From positions 5,642,001-5,706,000 of the forward strand of contig NZ_CP023689.1 of the NCBI RefSeq assembly GCF_008704715.1: a stretch of 64,000 bases of DNA, given 5' to 3'. Both the position numbers and the translations under genes were made by a program. This document shows positions 16,590 through 27,240 of the stretch, piece after piece. This DNA comes from Streptomyces chartreusis (GTDB taxonomy: Bacteria > Actinomycetota > Actinomycetes > Streptomycetales > Streptomycetaceae). How positions within the stretch are numbered: position 1 is the first letter of the stretch; every line of letters starts with the position of its first letter. The notes under the pieces are model-generated. The model was not told where the DNA came from. It saw nothing but the letters and a program-made list of their open reading frames with translations, and ran no database searches.

Positions 16590-19500
16590 CTACTCCTCGG
16601 GCAGGTGTTCCCGCAACTCGTTGTCCCATTGTTCGACTGTCTTCGAAGACTTATCTCTGTTGCACCGCCGACACGCCACGCAGCCGTTGTGCGGTGACCC
16701 GCAGCCTCCCTGCGCCTTCGGAATCTCGTGGTCGATCTGAGCGTCGTCCGGCTGCCCCTTGACGGCGTTGCCGTTGGCGTCCCGTGAAGCCCGCCGTTCT
16801 ACCGTGCGGCCACAGTAATCACACGTGAGGACCCCGTCGTTCGCCTCAAGATTGGCGTCGTAGACCTCCTGCCGACCGGCATCGGTGAAGTTGTCCCCCG
16901 AACGGTCGTCCGGGTGGGTTCCGCAGTTGTGCACGAGGAGGGGAATTTCCTCGGTCAGCACGTAGTACGTGTGAGTCTCGCTGATGGTGAGATCGTGGGT
17001 GCGCTGGCGCTCGTCGAAGGAGCGGGTGGCTGTCAGCTCGGCTGAGCGGCCGTCTGCGGTGTGCAGGCGCATGCCGGGCTTGAGCTGTCCGGCTTCGACC
17101 CACCGCCGTTCCGAGTCCACCCAGAAGGGGTGGGTCGTGGTGGATACCAGGGTCTCGGTCTTGCCGGACTTTCCCTTGAACGTCAGGTCGACGAAGTGCT
17201 TGTCGTCCTCGGTGACGATGGTGCCGACGACTTCACGGACCTTGGTTGCCCCCGTCTTGGGGTCGGTCACCACGACCTTGTCGCCGAGTTTGACCTGCTC
17301 GATCTTCTTGGTCTTCCCGCTGCCGAGGAGCACCTTGGTTCCGGGCAGGAAGCTGTGCTTGCCACTGATCGGGCAGGAGCCGCCGTCCTCGTTCTTCTTT
17401 CGTTTCTTTAGGGCCTCTGCTGCTTTCTTTCTGGCGTCCGCCAGCTTGTCCGCCGCATTGGACAGTCCGGCTCTCGCCTTGCCGACGGCCTTGTTTGCCT
17501 TCCACAGGTCCCGGGCTCCGCCGATCAGGTCGCCGACCAGGCCAGTAACGCGCTTGGCCAGTCTGAAACCCTTGGCCCAGTCCCACGGTGCGCCGTACTT
17601 GGCGAGGATCTTGCCCGCCAGACCGCCTGCGAAGCTGCCGGCGATGTTGAGCAGGGTCTCGCCGCAGGATCCGACGTCACCGCTGGAGATGCAGTCGAGG
17701 GCCGCGTCCACCCCCAGGATGTCCCGGGCGATCTTGACCAGGGCCTTGCCTGCGGATTTGATCCGCTGCTTGGCGGAGGACTGCTGGGCTTGCGCCCCCG
17801 CCAGGTTCGCGGAAGCCGCGCTGACCTCGGACTGAGCGTCGACGAGGTCGTCTGGTGTATAGGAGACCGGCTGGCCTCCGCGACACTCGACGCGCGGGTC
17901 CTCGCACGCCACGTTCTTCAAACCGCTGGGGTCGGCGTTCGTGACGGGCGAGTTGGTCGCGTACGCGTAGCCGTTGATCTGCTGTGGCTGCGTGTAGTCG
18001 ATGATCGGGTCGACGGAGATGAACTTGCCGATCACTGGGTCGTATTCACGCGCCCCCAGGTGGGTCAGTCCGGTCGAGGCGTCGATGGTGCCGCCAACGT
18101 AGCCCTTCTCGCCCGGCCAGGTGCCGGTGTTCTCGCCCCGTTCGACGCCGTAGGGGTCGAAGCGGCGCTGGCTTATCGCGCCGGTCGTGGCGTCGATCGC
18201 CACCTCGCCCGTGCCGTGGTGATCCGAGGCGACATAGGACAGCTTGGCCGCGGTGCGGACCGCGACGGTCTGGCCGGCGAATTCGTAGTAGCGGGTGGCC
18301 TCCTTCTTGGTGCCGTCGGCCGACAGCTTCAGCTCGGTACCAGGCAGGTAGACGGTCGTGCCCGAGGAGTCCTTGCGCAGCAGTCGGTTGCCGGAGCCGT
18401 CGTAGATGTAGCTCGTCTTGGAGGTGCCCTTGGTGGCCTCGCTCAGCTTTCCGAAGTCGTTCCAGACCAGCGACTGGGCGTTGCCCCCGATGGTGCGTTT
18501 GGTGGTGTTGCCCGAGTCGTCGTACTCGTACGTCGACTGTCTGTCCCCGGTGGGGGTCTTCTCGGTGACCTTGGTGAGCTGGTGCGGGCCGTCGCCTGCG
18601 GCGCCCGCGGTGCCGTACTCGTAGCTGCGGGTGATGTTCTTCGCGGTGTCGAGTCCGGTGTCGTGGAGCGTCTCCGTGACGCGGTTGCCGATGGCGTCGG
18701 TCTCGTAGGACTTCCAGTACGGTGCCGGGCCGCCGAGCGCGTTCGATCCGGGCGCCGATTCACAGGCGGTCGGTCCCGCACCGTTCACCGGTGTGGTCGA
18801 GCCGCGGGTTCCCGCGCCGGCTGCGGTCGTCGCCGTGGCGGCCGGGGTCCAGGCGTCCGCCAGGCGCTGACGGCTGTCGTACGCGAAGCACTGCAGGTCC
18901 GGCGAGGCCGAGTTCGCGGTGTCCGCGATGGACAGGACATTGCCGGCCTGGTCGTAGGAGTACTTGGAGTCCTTCGCCGGTGCGGTGGCACCGTAGACGT
19001 CGACGACCGAGCGGGTCAGCCGGTCGGTGCCCGTCTCGTAGCTGAAGGTCTGCCAGACCTTCTTGCCGCTGCCCGAGTACATCTCCAGTTGCTGGAGCTG
19101 ACTGGTGCGCGAGTAGACGGTGTTGGTGACGTACGACGTGGAGCCCGTCATCGTCTGAGGACGCTGCAGGGCATCGTAGGAGTACGTCAACGCCTCCGCC
19201 GGCAGGTCGCCGATGGCGGGCAGGCCGGTGCTCTGGACGGTGCCGTCACGGTTGTACGTGGTGCTGAAGACGTAGGTGCCGGCCAGGGAGCCCTGCGACG
19301 CCGGGACCTGGTAGGCCGTCTTCAGCGGGCGGTAGAACTCGTCCATCGACTGGACGGCGGTGGCGAAGTACTCCGTCGGCGAGACGTAGCTTAGGAAGCC
19401 GAAAGCCTTGCCGAGCCAGCCCGCCTTGTCATACCTCGTCTCCGACAGCTTCGTCCCGGTGGTGGGCTCGCCCTGCCAGGTCGTGGCCACGCGGCCGAGG

Positions 19501-22500
19501 CTGTCGTAGACCGTGGAGACCTTCTTGTTCCGACCGTCGTACGTGGCGGCAGGCCGGTCCAGTTCGTCGTACTCCGTACGCGAGGTGCCCGCATCCGGGT
19601 CGATCGACTTGGTTTTGCGCCCCAGTTGGTCGTACTCGTAACGCCAGACGTTGTCCTTGGCGTCAGCGACCGTCTCCAGCAGGTTGCGGGTGTTGTAGGT
19701 GTACTTCGTCGAGTCGTACGGCACGCCGTCACCGGGTGCGGAGCCCCGGTAGTGGCGGATCTCGGCGACAGCGCCCTGCCCGTTGGTGATCGTCGTCGTG
19801 GGCACGCCGCCGGTCGGCGGGTCGGTGTGGGTGCGCTCGCCGTCGTAGGTGGTCGTCGTGCGCCACTGCTCGGCGCCGCTGACCGCGAATATCTCGGCCG
19901 TGGTGCGGCCCAGGCCGTCGTACTCCAGCAGGCTCTGCGCGCCGACCTGGCTGTCGCTCACCAGCTGCAGTTCGTCGGAGGCGGCACCGTCAGCGTTGTA
20001 GGTGGAGTTGGTTTTCCTGATGTTGCCGGTGCCGTCGTAGAAGGTGTCGGCGGCCATGTGCGTGCCGTCCGGGCCCTCGGTCTGGATCTGCCGGGGCCGC
20101 AGCAGGCTGTCGTAGAGCTGGTACTCGGCGCCGTAGGTGCCTTCGTTCTCGATCTTCTCGGTCTTGATCGAGGTGACCTTGTCCTTGCGGACGTTGTACG
20201 AGTACTTGATGCTCGGTGTCTGGGTCGACGCCCGGTCCGCCAGCCACACCGAGGTCAGGCGGCCCAGCGCGTCGTAGGCGAGGTCCGTTCGCCTGCCGTT
20301 GGGGTCGGTCTGGCCCTTCGACATGCCCCAGGCCGGGGCATAGTCGGTGGTCGTGGCGTGGTCGAGGGCGTTGTAGACGACCGTCTTCGACAGCAGGCCG
20401 TTGGTCTCGGTGTAGACCGTCCTGGTCTGGTTCTGCTTGGCGTCCTTCTGGGTCAGCGGACGACCGTAGGCGTCGTAGGTCGTGGTGCCGGTGACCTGGT
20501 ACGTCGCCGTGGTGCCGTTGTGGGACGTCAGGCGTTCGGTCTTGGTCGCATCGCCCTTTGTCGGCGCCGCGCCGTAGGCGCCGCCGTCGTAGGACGTGCG
20601 CTCGTCGGCCAGGACCTGCGTCTTGTAGTCCGGGGTGGCGGAGCACTTCACCGACACCGACTCGCTGCGCGACGGCAGCGACAGGATGTTCTGGCTTGTG
20701 CTGTCCGCGTACCAGGTGCGGGTGCAGGAGTCGTCCTTGGCGGTGGAGACATCGCCGAAGTCCTCGATCTGCGTGACCCGGCCGCCCTTGGCGGTGTCGT
20801 ATGCCGTCGTGGACTGCGTCTCCCGCCAGGTGCCGTCGGACTTCAGCTGGAAGCCGCGGCCGGTCTGGGTACGCACGATGGAGGCGCGGGTGGTGCCCCA
20901 GCTGCGGGTCTGGGTGGCTGTGTAGTGCCTGAACGGGGTCGCGATGGTCTTGGAGACCATCTCGCTGCCGTCGTAGGTCGCTGCCTCCAGCTGGTGGCCG
21001 GTGAACTCCTCGTCGTCCGTGTACGTGGCGCCTGTGGAGTCCTTGACCGTCACCGAACGGGTGCCGCCGGCCGGGTCCGCGTCGCCGTTCATGCCCTGCA
21101 TGAAGGTGTAGTCGATGCGGGTGGTCTGCTTATCTGCGGTGCCGCTGGTGACGGTGACCTTGCCGTAACCCTGCCAGCCGCCCCAGGTGAGGTACTTGTC
21201 GTCGGTGATGCCGTCCGGCTTCGCCTTACGCCAGGCGGCGTCGCCTTCGTATGTGTAGCGGGTGACCATCGAGTCGCTGCCGCCGGTACGGTCCGTCTCG
21301 ATGACCGACGACACGACGTACTTGTGGAACCAGTCCGTGATCGGCTCGGTGTAGCCAGGCGGGGCCCACTTCACCGGATAGCAGCGCTTGGTCGACTCGC
21401 CCGGCTTGGGCAGGGCCGCCTTGGTGCAGTCGGTCGCGGCATAGGTGACGTCGAGCTGAGCGCCGGTCTCGCTGAGAACCATCGACAGACGGAACCGGTG
21501 GAAGGGCGCGATGTTGTCGCCGACCGCGTCGACTCGGTTGGCGAGTTGCTCTCCGAAGAGGTCGACGGACGGCAGCTTCACCGCGGTGCCGGCGCGGCCC
21601 TCGTGCTCGATATTCGACAGCCACAGGGTCTTGGAGTCGTCGCCGTTGTCGGTGAACAGGTGCGACAGGGTCCAGGCATCCACGTCCTGGTAAGTCGTGG
21701 CGTCCTTGCGCATCTGCGTGACGACCGACGTCAGGCGTTTGGTCGTGAAGAACGTCTGGACCGGCGAGGTGCACTTGGTGTCGACCTTGCACTCCTGGTC
21801 GACCGGAACGTCGGGCCAGTGTGCGGCGTTGGCCGTGGTGCGCTTACTCGTCGCACAGTCGAATTCGGCGGTGGGCAGGCAGCGTTCGGCGACGTTGAAC
21901 ACAATCCGGGCCGGCGCCTTCGCCGCGTAGACCTCGCCGTCGCGCTGGCCGTAGTCGATGCGCTTGAGGTAGCCGCCGCGGTGGTACGAGGTGCCGTTGA
22001 CGTCCGTCTTGCCGTTGAGGGCGTAGTAGTTGGTCTCGCGCCCGTAGAAGTAGGACATCACGTTGCCGTGTGTGTCCTTGACATAGTCCAGGCTCCACCG
22101 CCAGGCCTGCTTGCAGTGGGCGCTGGTGAAGGTGGCGTTGTAGCAGGGCTCACCGGAGTCGTCGCCGAAGACCGGAGCCGTCCAGACGGAGTTGGTCTCC
22201 TCGTTGCCCGTGGCCCAGCCCGGCAGACGATTGAGTCCGAAGAAGTACTCGGTGCCGTCCGGAGTCGTGATCTTCCAGTGCTCACCTGTGTCGGCCGTGG
22301 TGCTGCCCTCGTCGCCGTTGGTGGCGCCAGAGAGCTTCTCGACCTTGGTGCCGTCGTCGGACGACATGTGCCACTTACCGGTGGTGTCGTCCTTGACCAG
22401 CTCGCCGGCGGCGCCGTTGAGCATGACGGTGGCGTTGTCGAATGCCCAGCACTGCTCACCGGAGCCGGCATGGCCGTCCTCGGAGCAGGGCTTGTAGCGG

Positions 22501-23483
22501 CGTTCGATGTAGCCGGGGTCGTAGGAGAAGCCCTCACCGATCCAGGAGCCCTGGTTGTTGGTGGCTGAGGTGCGGCCGTCCGCGGACTGGGAGGAGTAGC
22601 CGAGGCCCACGGTGGGGACCTGGCCGCCCGGGGCCGGGACGGAGCGCAGCGGATAGCTCCAGCTGAATCCGCCGGAGGAGGTGGCGACGTTCCAGCTGGA
22701 CGACGGGGACAGCGCCGTCGCCTTGTAGGTGCCCTGGGCGCTGGACGGTCCCGCCGCCACCGCCAGCAGCGAGGTTGTCGTGGTCGCCATGGTGGAGACG
22801 CCGCCGGCCGGCGCCGGCGCGGCAGTCACGTCCGCGGAGACCGTGCCTGCCTTCACGTTGTTCACCGTGGGCAGCACCTTGGGGTGCTGCGGGCACTCCT
22901 TGCTGCCGGGCGTGGCATGCGCGGCGCACGCGGGCAGCTGTACGAGGCGCAGCCGGGAGGCGTAGGAGCCGCCGAAGCCCTCGGCGAAGTCGGAGTAGTC
23001 GACGCTCAGGCGGACCTTGGCGGGCTTGGTGCCGCCGTCGGCCCGCTCGATGCCGAGGAGGGCGCCGGCGCCGAGTTTCGCGGCGCGGGCCGGGTCGAGG
23101 ACGTCGATCTGCACCTCGGCGGGTGCGGTCTTGGCGGCCTTGGTGTTCTTGGGTTTGAGGACCTTCAGCGGCAGGCCGCCGGCTTTTGCGGTGGCCCCCA
23201 GTTTCACCTCGGTGCTGCTCTGCTTGGGCCACTTCGCTTTGTCGAGTCCCTTGACGGCGGCCTTGCGGGCCGGGTCGGAGGGGCGGGACGTGGACTTGGC
23301 GTCGCGTCCCTTGGCGGGGTCGCCGTCGTCCTGGACGCCGGGGCGGCTGGTGCGGCCCCGGGCGTTCTCGTCGAGCACCACTGCCTGAACGGTCGACGCG
23401 GACAGTGCGAGGGAAAGCCCCAGCACTGTCGCGACGACCGCTCGTCTTGGCATGCGGCGGCTCAGTGAGCGGCCACGAAACAT
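16590..23483 (-). CDS. Secreted RHS/YD-repeat protein with HINT and HNH nuclease tip
   Basis: A 2297-residue polymorphic toxin. The ATG at 23483 gives a Sec signal peptide (RRMPRRAVVATVLGLSLALS). A long beta-rich N-terminal region is followed by many YD repeats (for example YDELDRPAATYDG, YDALGRLTSVW) and the RHS core motif LTHLGAREYDPVIGKFISVDP ending in DPSGL at about residue 1850. Then come helices, a HINT self-cleaving domain (HSFLPGTKVLLGSGK at about 2045 to PLLVHNC at 2185) and a variable tip. The tip has CDYCGRT, QIDHEIPKAQGG and CVACRRCNRDKS, a Cys-bound HNH nuclease. The shell encloses the toxin, HINT releases it, and the nuclease would cut DNA in a competitor. Immunity is probably the next gene. 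Confidence 0.93.
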   Translation of the reverse strand: MFRGRSLSRRMPRRAVVATVLGLSLALSASTVQAVVLDENARGRTSRPGVQDDGDPAKGRDAKSTSRPSDPARKAAVKGLDKAKWPKQSSTEVKLGATAKAGGLPLKVLKPKNTKAAKTAPAEVQIDVLDPARAAKLGAGALLGIERADGGTKPAKVRLSVDYSDFAEGFGGSYASRLRLVQLPACAAHATPGSKECPQHPKVLPTVNNVKAGTVSADVTAAPAPAGGVSTMATTTTSLLAVAAGPSSAQGTYKATALSPSSSWNVATSSGGFSWSYPLRSVPAPGGQVPTVGLGYSSQSADGRTSATNNQGSWIGEGFSYDPGYIERRYKPCSEDGHAGSGEQCWAFDNATVMLNGAAGELVKDDTTGKWHMSSDDGTKVEKLSGATNGDEGSTTADTGEHWKITTPDGTEYFFGLNRLPGWATGNEETNSVWTAPVFGDDSGEPCYNATFTSAHCKQAWRWSLDYVKDTHGNVMSYFYGRETNYYALNGKTDVNGTSYHRGGYLKRIDYGQRDGEVYAAKAPARIVFNVAERCLPTAEFDCATSKRTTANAAHWPDVPVDQECKVDTKCTSPVQTFFTTKRLTSVVTQMRKDATTYQDVDAWTLSHLFTDNGDDSKTLWLSNIEHEGRAGTAVKLPSVDLFGEQLANRVDAVGDNIAPFHRFRLSMVLSETGAQLDVTYAATDCTKAALPKPGESTKRCYPVKWAPPGYTEPITDWFHKYVVSSVIETDRTGGSDSMVTRYTYEGDAAWRKAKPDGITDDKYLTWGGWQGYGKVTVTSGTADKQTTRIDYTFMQGMNGDADPAGGTRSVTVKDSTGATYTDDEEFTGHQLEAATYDGSEMVSKTIATPFRHYTATQTRSWGTTRASIVRTQTGRGFQLKSDGTWRETQSTTAYDTAKGGRVTQIEDFGDVSTAKDDSCTRTWYADSTSQNILSLPSRSESVSVKCSATPDYKTQVLADERTSYDGGAYGAAPTKGDATKTERLTSHNGTTATYQVTGTTTYDAYGRPLTQKDAKQNQTRTVYTETNGLLSKTVVYNALDHATTTDYAPAWGMSKGQTDPNGRRTDLAYDALGRLTSVWLADRASTQTPSIKYSYNVRKDKVTSIKTEKIENEGTYGAEYQLYDSLLRPRQIQTEGPDGTHMAADTFYDGTGNIRKTNSTYNADGAASDELQLVSDSQVGAQSLLEYDGLGRTTAEIFAVSGAEQWRTTTTYDGERTHTDPPTGGVPTTTITNGQGAVAEIRHYRGSAPGDGVPYDSTKYTYNTRNLLETVADAKDNVWRYEYDQLGRKTKSIDPDAGTSRTEYDELDRPAATYDGRNKKVSTVYDSLGRVATTWQGEPTTGTKLSETRYDKAGWLGKAFGFLSYVSPTEYFATAVQSMDEFYRPLKTAYQVPASQGSLAGTYVFSTTYNRDGTVQSTGLPAIGDLPAEALTYSYDALQRPQTMTGSTSYVTNTVYSRTSQLQQLEMYSGSGKKVWQTFSYETGTDRLTRSVVDVYGATAPAKDSKYSYDQAGNVLSIADTANSASPDLQCFAYDSRQRLADAWTPAATATTAAGAGTRGSTTPVNGAGPTACESAPGSNALGGPAPYWKSYETDAIGNRVTETLHDTGLDTAKNITRSYEYGTAGAAGDGPHQLTKVTEKTPTGDRQSTYEYDDSGNTTKRTIGGNAQSLVWNDFGKLSEATKGTSKTSYIYDGSGNRLLRKDSSGTTVYLPGTELKLSADGTKKEATRYYEFAGQTVAVRTAAKLSYVASDHHGTGEVAIDATTGAISQRRFDPYGVERGENTGTWPGEKGYVGGTIDASTGLTHLGAREYDPVIGKFISVDPIIDYTQPQQINGYAYATNSPVTNADPSGLKNVACEDPRVECRGGQPVSYTPDDLVDAQSEVSAASANLAGAQAQQSSAKQRIKSAGKALVKIARDILGVDAALDCISSGDVGSCGETLLNIAGSFAGGLAGKILAKYGAPWDWAKGFRLAKRVTGLVGDLIGGARDLWKANKAVGKARAGLSNAADKLADARKKAAEALKKRKKNEDGGSCPISGKHSFLPGTKVLLGSGKTKKIEQVKLGDKVVVTDPKTGATKVREVVGTIVTEDDKHFVDLTFKGKSGKTETLVSTTTHPFWVDSERRWVEAGQLKPGMRLHTADGRSAELTATRSFDERQRTHDLTISETHTYYVLTEEIPLLVHNCGTHPDDRSGDNFTDAGRQEVYDANLEANDGVLTCDYCGRTVERRASRDANGNAVKGQPDDAQIDHEIPKAQGGCGSPHNGCVACRRCNRDKSSKTVEQWDNELREHLPEE

Positions 23484-23595
23484 GCGGTCGGATCCCCTTT
23501 CGGAGGAGACGTCATAGATGGGTTGGGGGAAAGCGGCATGGGACGGGTGTGCCGGGTCCCCGAGGACCCGGCACACATCAGGAAGTGACGGCTTG

Positions 23596-26500
23596 TCACA
23601 TGTCGGGCACGGCTACCAGCGCGGCCATCTGCTGCACCGCGGTCCGGTCGGCGGCACCGCTGTAGACGCGGACCTCGTCGAGGGCGCCGGCGAAGTACTC
23701 GCTCGCCCCGCGCAGCGAACGGCCCACCTGCAGACCACCGGTGGCTGACCACAGGGTGTCGTTCTTGCCGTAGGCGCCGGCCACGAGCTGGCCCTCGACG
23801 TAGAGGCGGATCGAGTTGGCGAAGGCGTCATAGACGACGGCCAGGTGCTGGCCGGAGCCTCCGGTGTCGGGCAGTTCCTGGTTGTCGGTGAAGGTGACAA
23901 CTTCCGCGGTCGCCGAGTCCGACTTGGCCACGGCCAGCTGCCACTGCTGGGTGGCAGCCTGGTAGCGGACCTGGACGCGGTTGGCGTTGGCGCCCGGCAG
24001 GGACAGCACCGTCTGCGACTTGACCGGATCCAGCGAGGTGAGCTGGGCGCGGGCAGAGATGGTGAAGCTGCTGTTGCCGGTGACCGGGGCGGCCGCGGTG
24101 GAGGCGTAGTCCCCTTCGCCGTCCAGGACCAGGTTGCCGTCGCCGACCAGGGCGGCGGTGTCGAACAGCGGGTCGGCCGGCCGGTAGATGGAGGCGTTCC
24201 CTGCGAGGGCCAGTGCCTGCCCACCGCCGGTCTCGGCGGAAGCACCGCTGGCGGCAGCGTCGAGCTGCCAGTAGCCCTTGCGCACCGGCTTGATCGTCAT
24301 CAGCTCGGCGACCTGGGCTGCCGGCAGGACGCGGTCGAAGACACGGACCTCGGCGAGGTCGCCGACGAGGGGATCCCGGTAGCCGCTCTTGGCCGTCGCA
24401 CGGCCGATCTGCAGCGGACCGTACGACTTCCAGGTGGAGCGCCGGCCCGCGGTGCCCTTCAGGTCCTTGTTGACGTACAGCTGGAGCTGCGGGCCACCGG
24501 ACTTCTGCGCGTCGTACACACCGGTCAGCAACACCCACTGGTCCTTGACCACAGACACTCCGGTCGAGACGGCCTTCCACTCGCCGAGCGAGTCGACGTC
24601 ATTGACCGGGACGGAGAACTTCCAGGTCTGCGCGCCGGCGTCATATCCCAGGGTGAATCCGGGCTCGCCGGTGCCGTCCTGGCTGATCACCGTCATGTTC
24701 CGGTCCAGCGCGGTGGGCCGCACCCAGGCGCTCACGCTGAAATTCTTGGAGGTATCGAGCACCGTCTCGCTGGTGTCCAGCCAGGCGTCGGCGCCGCCGT
24801 CGAAGCGGGCCGCCTTGTCGATCTTGCCGCCAGGGCCGTCCACGCCGAACGTGACAGCGGTACCGGCCGTGGCCGAGAACTCCTCGCTCTCGTCATGCGC
24901 CTCGGTGCTGCCGGCTTTGTCGGCGAGATTCCATTGGGCGAGGACGGGCTTACCCTCGCTGACCAGGAAGTGGTACGGGGTGCTGCTCTCATGGTTGGCC
25001 TTGTCGACGGCGATCACCTCGAGCACATGCCGTCCCGGCCGGGTCGGCATCCAGTCAACGGAGACCGAGCCGCCTGCCGTCGTCGGGAAGAGGTCCTTCA
25101 GCGCGGCGCCGTTGAAGGAGTACCGGTACTTGACGACGTCGCTCTCCGGGGCCTTGTCATTCGGGTTGGGCGCGAAGGTGAAGGTTCCGTACGTGCCCAC
25201 ACCGTCGTGGTAGGTGGTGTCTGAGGGGTACTGCGGGGAGTTCACCAGCGGCTCGCCCGGCCAGCTGCCGTCGTAGGTGAACTCGCAGCGCTGGGGGGTG
25301 TCACCCTCCGAACTCCACGGCCCGTAGCCATCACCGTCGGTCGCCCGCGCGCTCCAGTAGATGACGGTGTTCTCAGGGATCGTCGACCTGACGGTGTGCT
25401 CGAACTTGGTGCCGGATGTCGGCGACAGCCATTCCTTGGTCAGGTAGGTGTAGGACTTGGCCGTGCCGTTCTCGGTCCACTCGACCTTGAACTCGACCTT
25501 GACCTTGTCGGTCTGGCCGTTGCCGTGGTCGGGGTCGCTGGCGATGGCCTGCAGTTTCGGCGGCTTGTCCACGTAAGCGCGGCCCGAACCCCAACGGCAC
25601 TGGCCTCCGGGGGCGATGTACATGTCCGACGTCTTGATCTGCCGCGGCAGGTTGTTGTACTTGATCGACAGGTAGGCGTTGCCGCAGATCCGCTTCCACT
25701 CGGCGAACCGGGACTCGTCGGCCGCGCGCAGGCCTAGCGTCATCGCGTTCCAGCCGCCTGCGGCGGCGGACTTGATCTCATTGGTCAGCTCGCCGCTCTC
25801 GCCGCCTTCGAAGTGCAGGTTGGCCTGGCTGGAGCAGGAGGTCGGGGAGATCGCCTTGTCGACGGTCTGCAGATGGTCCACCCAGTCGTCCGAGGTGTTG
25901 GACCAGTTGCTGGACGAGGTGAGCGAGTAGTCCTTGCCGCCGACCCGGTACAGGCGGATGGGCTCGGCGGTCGGCGTGGCGCTGTAGATGTGCTCCACCC
26001 GGGCGGAGAACGTCGCCTCGATGATCTGCTTTCCCTTGTAGTAGGAGAGCGGCATCGTGAACATCGTGCGGCGCACGCCGACGCCGTTGCAGGAGACCGG
26101 GTTGTAGTCGGTGGGGCACTTGCCGACGCCGGCGCTGCCCGAGTACTTCCAGTCCTGCTCGCTGGGCATCCCGGACATGATGCCGGTCCAGGACGCACGC
26201 GAGGTGGTGCGCTGGATGGGGTCGATGACGACCGGGTAGACGGTGTCCTCGCCGCTGAGGAGCTTGTGGTCGGGGAGCAGGCTCAGCTTGTCCTTGCCGA
26301 CCTCGAGGCCGAGCGGGGCGGTCCGTCCGCCGCCGCCCGGGCCTTCGAGGGCCGGCTCGGGTGCTGTGCCGGCCTGCGGTCCGGGCGTCGTGCTGTCCTC
26401 AGCACCGGCCGCGGCGGCAGAGGTCAGTGCCTTGGCCACGGCCTTGGGGCCCTGCTTGCGGGCGGCGGCCTCGGCCACGGCGGCCGAGTCCCACATCTCG

Positions 26501-27240
26501 GGCTCGCCCGCCTGAAAGACGGTGCCGCCGACAACGGCGTCCTCAGCCACGATGGCCCCGGCGGCGTCCTCGGCGACCTTCAACCCCTTGGTGCTCATGC
26601 CCAGGTCGATCCGGTCCAGCCGCGGGTCGGCCGCCGCCTCCGCAGTCTTGACGACCAGCAGATGGCCGAAGCCGTCGGCCTCGGCCCGGACGGTGAGGTC
26701 CACACCGGGCAGGACGTCGACGTAGGTGGCGGTGTCCCCCTCGACGCGTGGCGCGGGCAGCTTGCCGTACGGCCAGGTCAGAGCGAACTCACGCCCCGCC
26801 CGCTGCATCGTGACGAACGGCTTGGACGCCTTCCCGGCCGTGAAGGTCAGGTCGACAGTGGCGGCCTTCGGTCCCCAGCTGCCGTCGGCCCGCTCCACCA
26901 ACGTCGCGTCGATGTCGACCCACTTGCCGTCCCGAACCGTGCGGACGGGCTCGGTGTACTCGCGGGCGGTGAAGGTGCCGTCGGGCTCGGCAAAGATCTC
27001 TCTGCGCTCGGTGCGCAGGCCGACGACCTCGGTCTTCTTGCCGCTCTCCTGCGCGACGGCGAGGGCCTGCTGCTCGGTCTGCATCGGCTCGTCGGCGGCC
27101 ACCGGCGTCTGATTCGCCGGGCTGCCTCCTCCGCCGGGGAGGACCGTCACGCCGGCCACCACCGCGCCAGTGACGGCCGCCGCCACGGCGGCACGAAGCA
27201 CCATGCCTCGCCGTATCGGTCTGTGTCTGTCTGCGGACAC
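23596..27240 (-). CDS. Secreted LamG-domain protein upstream of RHS toxin
   Basis: A 1214-residue exported protein. The GTG at 27240 has GGAGAG seven bases upstream; an in-frame GTG at 27264 is also possible. The N-terminus is a signal or anchor (GMVLRAAVAAAVTGAVVAG). The middle resembles the N-terminal part of large Streptomyces cell-wall proteins found with RHS genes. Two concanavalin-like LamG domains occupy roughly residues 820-1010 and 1040-1205, marked by DGGADAWLDTSETVLDTSKN, FSVSAWVRPT, VGDLAEVRVFDRVLP and, in the second copy, FAGALDEVRVYSG. It lies 112 bases upstream of the RHS gene on the same strand and is likely co-expressed. Surface binding or help in export of the RHS protein is inference. 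Confidence 0.85.
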   Translation of the reverse strand: MSADRHRPIRRGMVLRAAVAAAVTGAVVAGVTVLPGGGGSPANQTPVAADEPMQTEQQALAVAQESGKKTEVVGLRTERREIFAEPDGTFTAREYTEPVRTVRDGKWVDIDATLVERADGSWGPKAATVDLTFTAGKASKPFVTMQRAGREFALTWPYGKLPAPRVEGDTATYVDVLPGVDLTVRAEADGFGHLLVVKTAEAAADPRLDRIDLGMSTKGLKVAEDAAGAIVAEDAVVGGTVFQAGEPEMWDSAAVAEAAARKQGPKAVAKALTSAAAAGAEDSTTPGPQAGTAPEPALEGPGGGGRTAPLGLEVGKDKLSLLPDHKLLSGEDTVYPVVIDPIQRTTSRASWTGIMSGMPSEQDWKYSGSAGVGKCPTDYNPVSCNGVGVRRTMFTMPLSYYKGKQIIEATFSARVEHIYSATPTAEPIRLYRVGGKDYSLTSSSNWSNTSDDWVDHLQTVDKAISPTSCSSQANLHFEGGESGELTNEIKSAAAGGWNAMTLGLRAADESRFAEWKRICGNAYLSIKYNNLPRQIKTSDMYIAPGGQCRWGSGRAYVDKPPKLQAIASDPDHGNGQTDKVKVEFKVEWTENGTAKSYTYLTKEWLSPTSGTKFEHTVRSTIPENTVIYWSARATDGDGYGPWSSEGDTPQRCEFTYDGSWPGEPLVNSPQYPSDTTYHDGVGTYGTFTFAPNPNDKAPESDVVKYRYSFNGAALKDLFPTTAGGSVSVDWMPTRPGRHVLEVIAVDKANHESSTPYHFLVSEGKPVLAQWNLADKAGSTEAHDESEEFSATAGTAVTFGVDGPGGKIDKAARFDGGADAWLDTSETVLDTSKNFSVSAWVRPTALDRNMTVISQDGTGEPGFTLGYDAGAQTWKFSVPVNDVDSLGEWKAVSTGVSVVKDQWVLLTGVYDAQKSGGPQLQLYVNKDLKGTAGRRSTWKSYGPLQIGRATAKSGYRDPLVGDLAEVRVFDRVLPAAQVAELMTIKPVRKGYWQLDAAASGASAETGGGQALALAGNASIYRPADPLFDTAALVGDGNLVLDGEGDYASTAAAPVTGNSSFTISARAQLTSLDPVKSQTVLSLPGANANRVQVRYQAATQQWQLAVAKSDSATAEVVTFTDNQELPDTGGSGQHLAVVYDAFANSIRLYVEGQLVAGAYGKNDTLWSATGGLQVGRSLRGASEYFAGALDEVRVYSGAADRTAVQQMAALVAVPDM

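Noticed and set aside
17790..22568. Very long plus-strand frames (534 and 980 codons) opposite the RHS gene
   Set aside because: They are antisense shadows caused by GC-rich codon bias; the minus strand encodes clear YD repeats.
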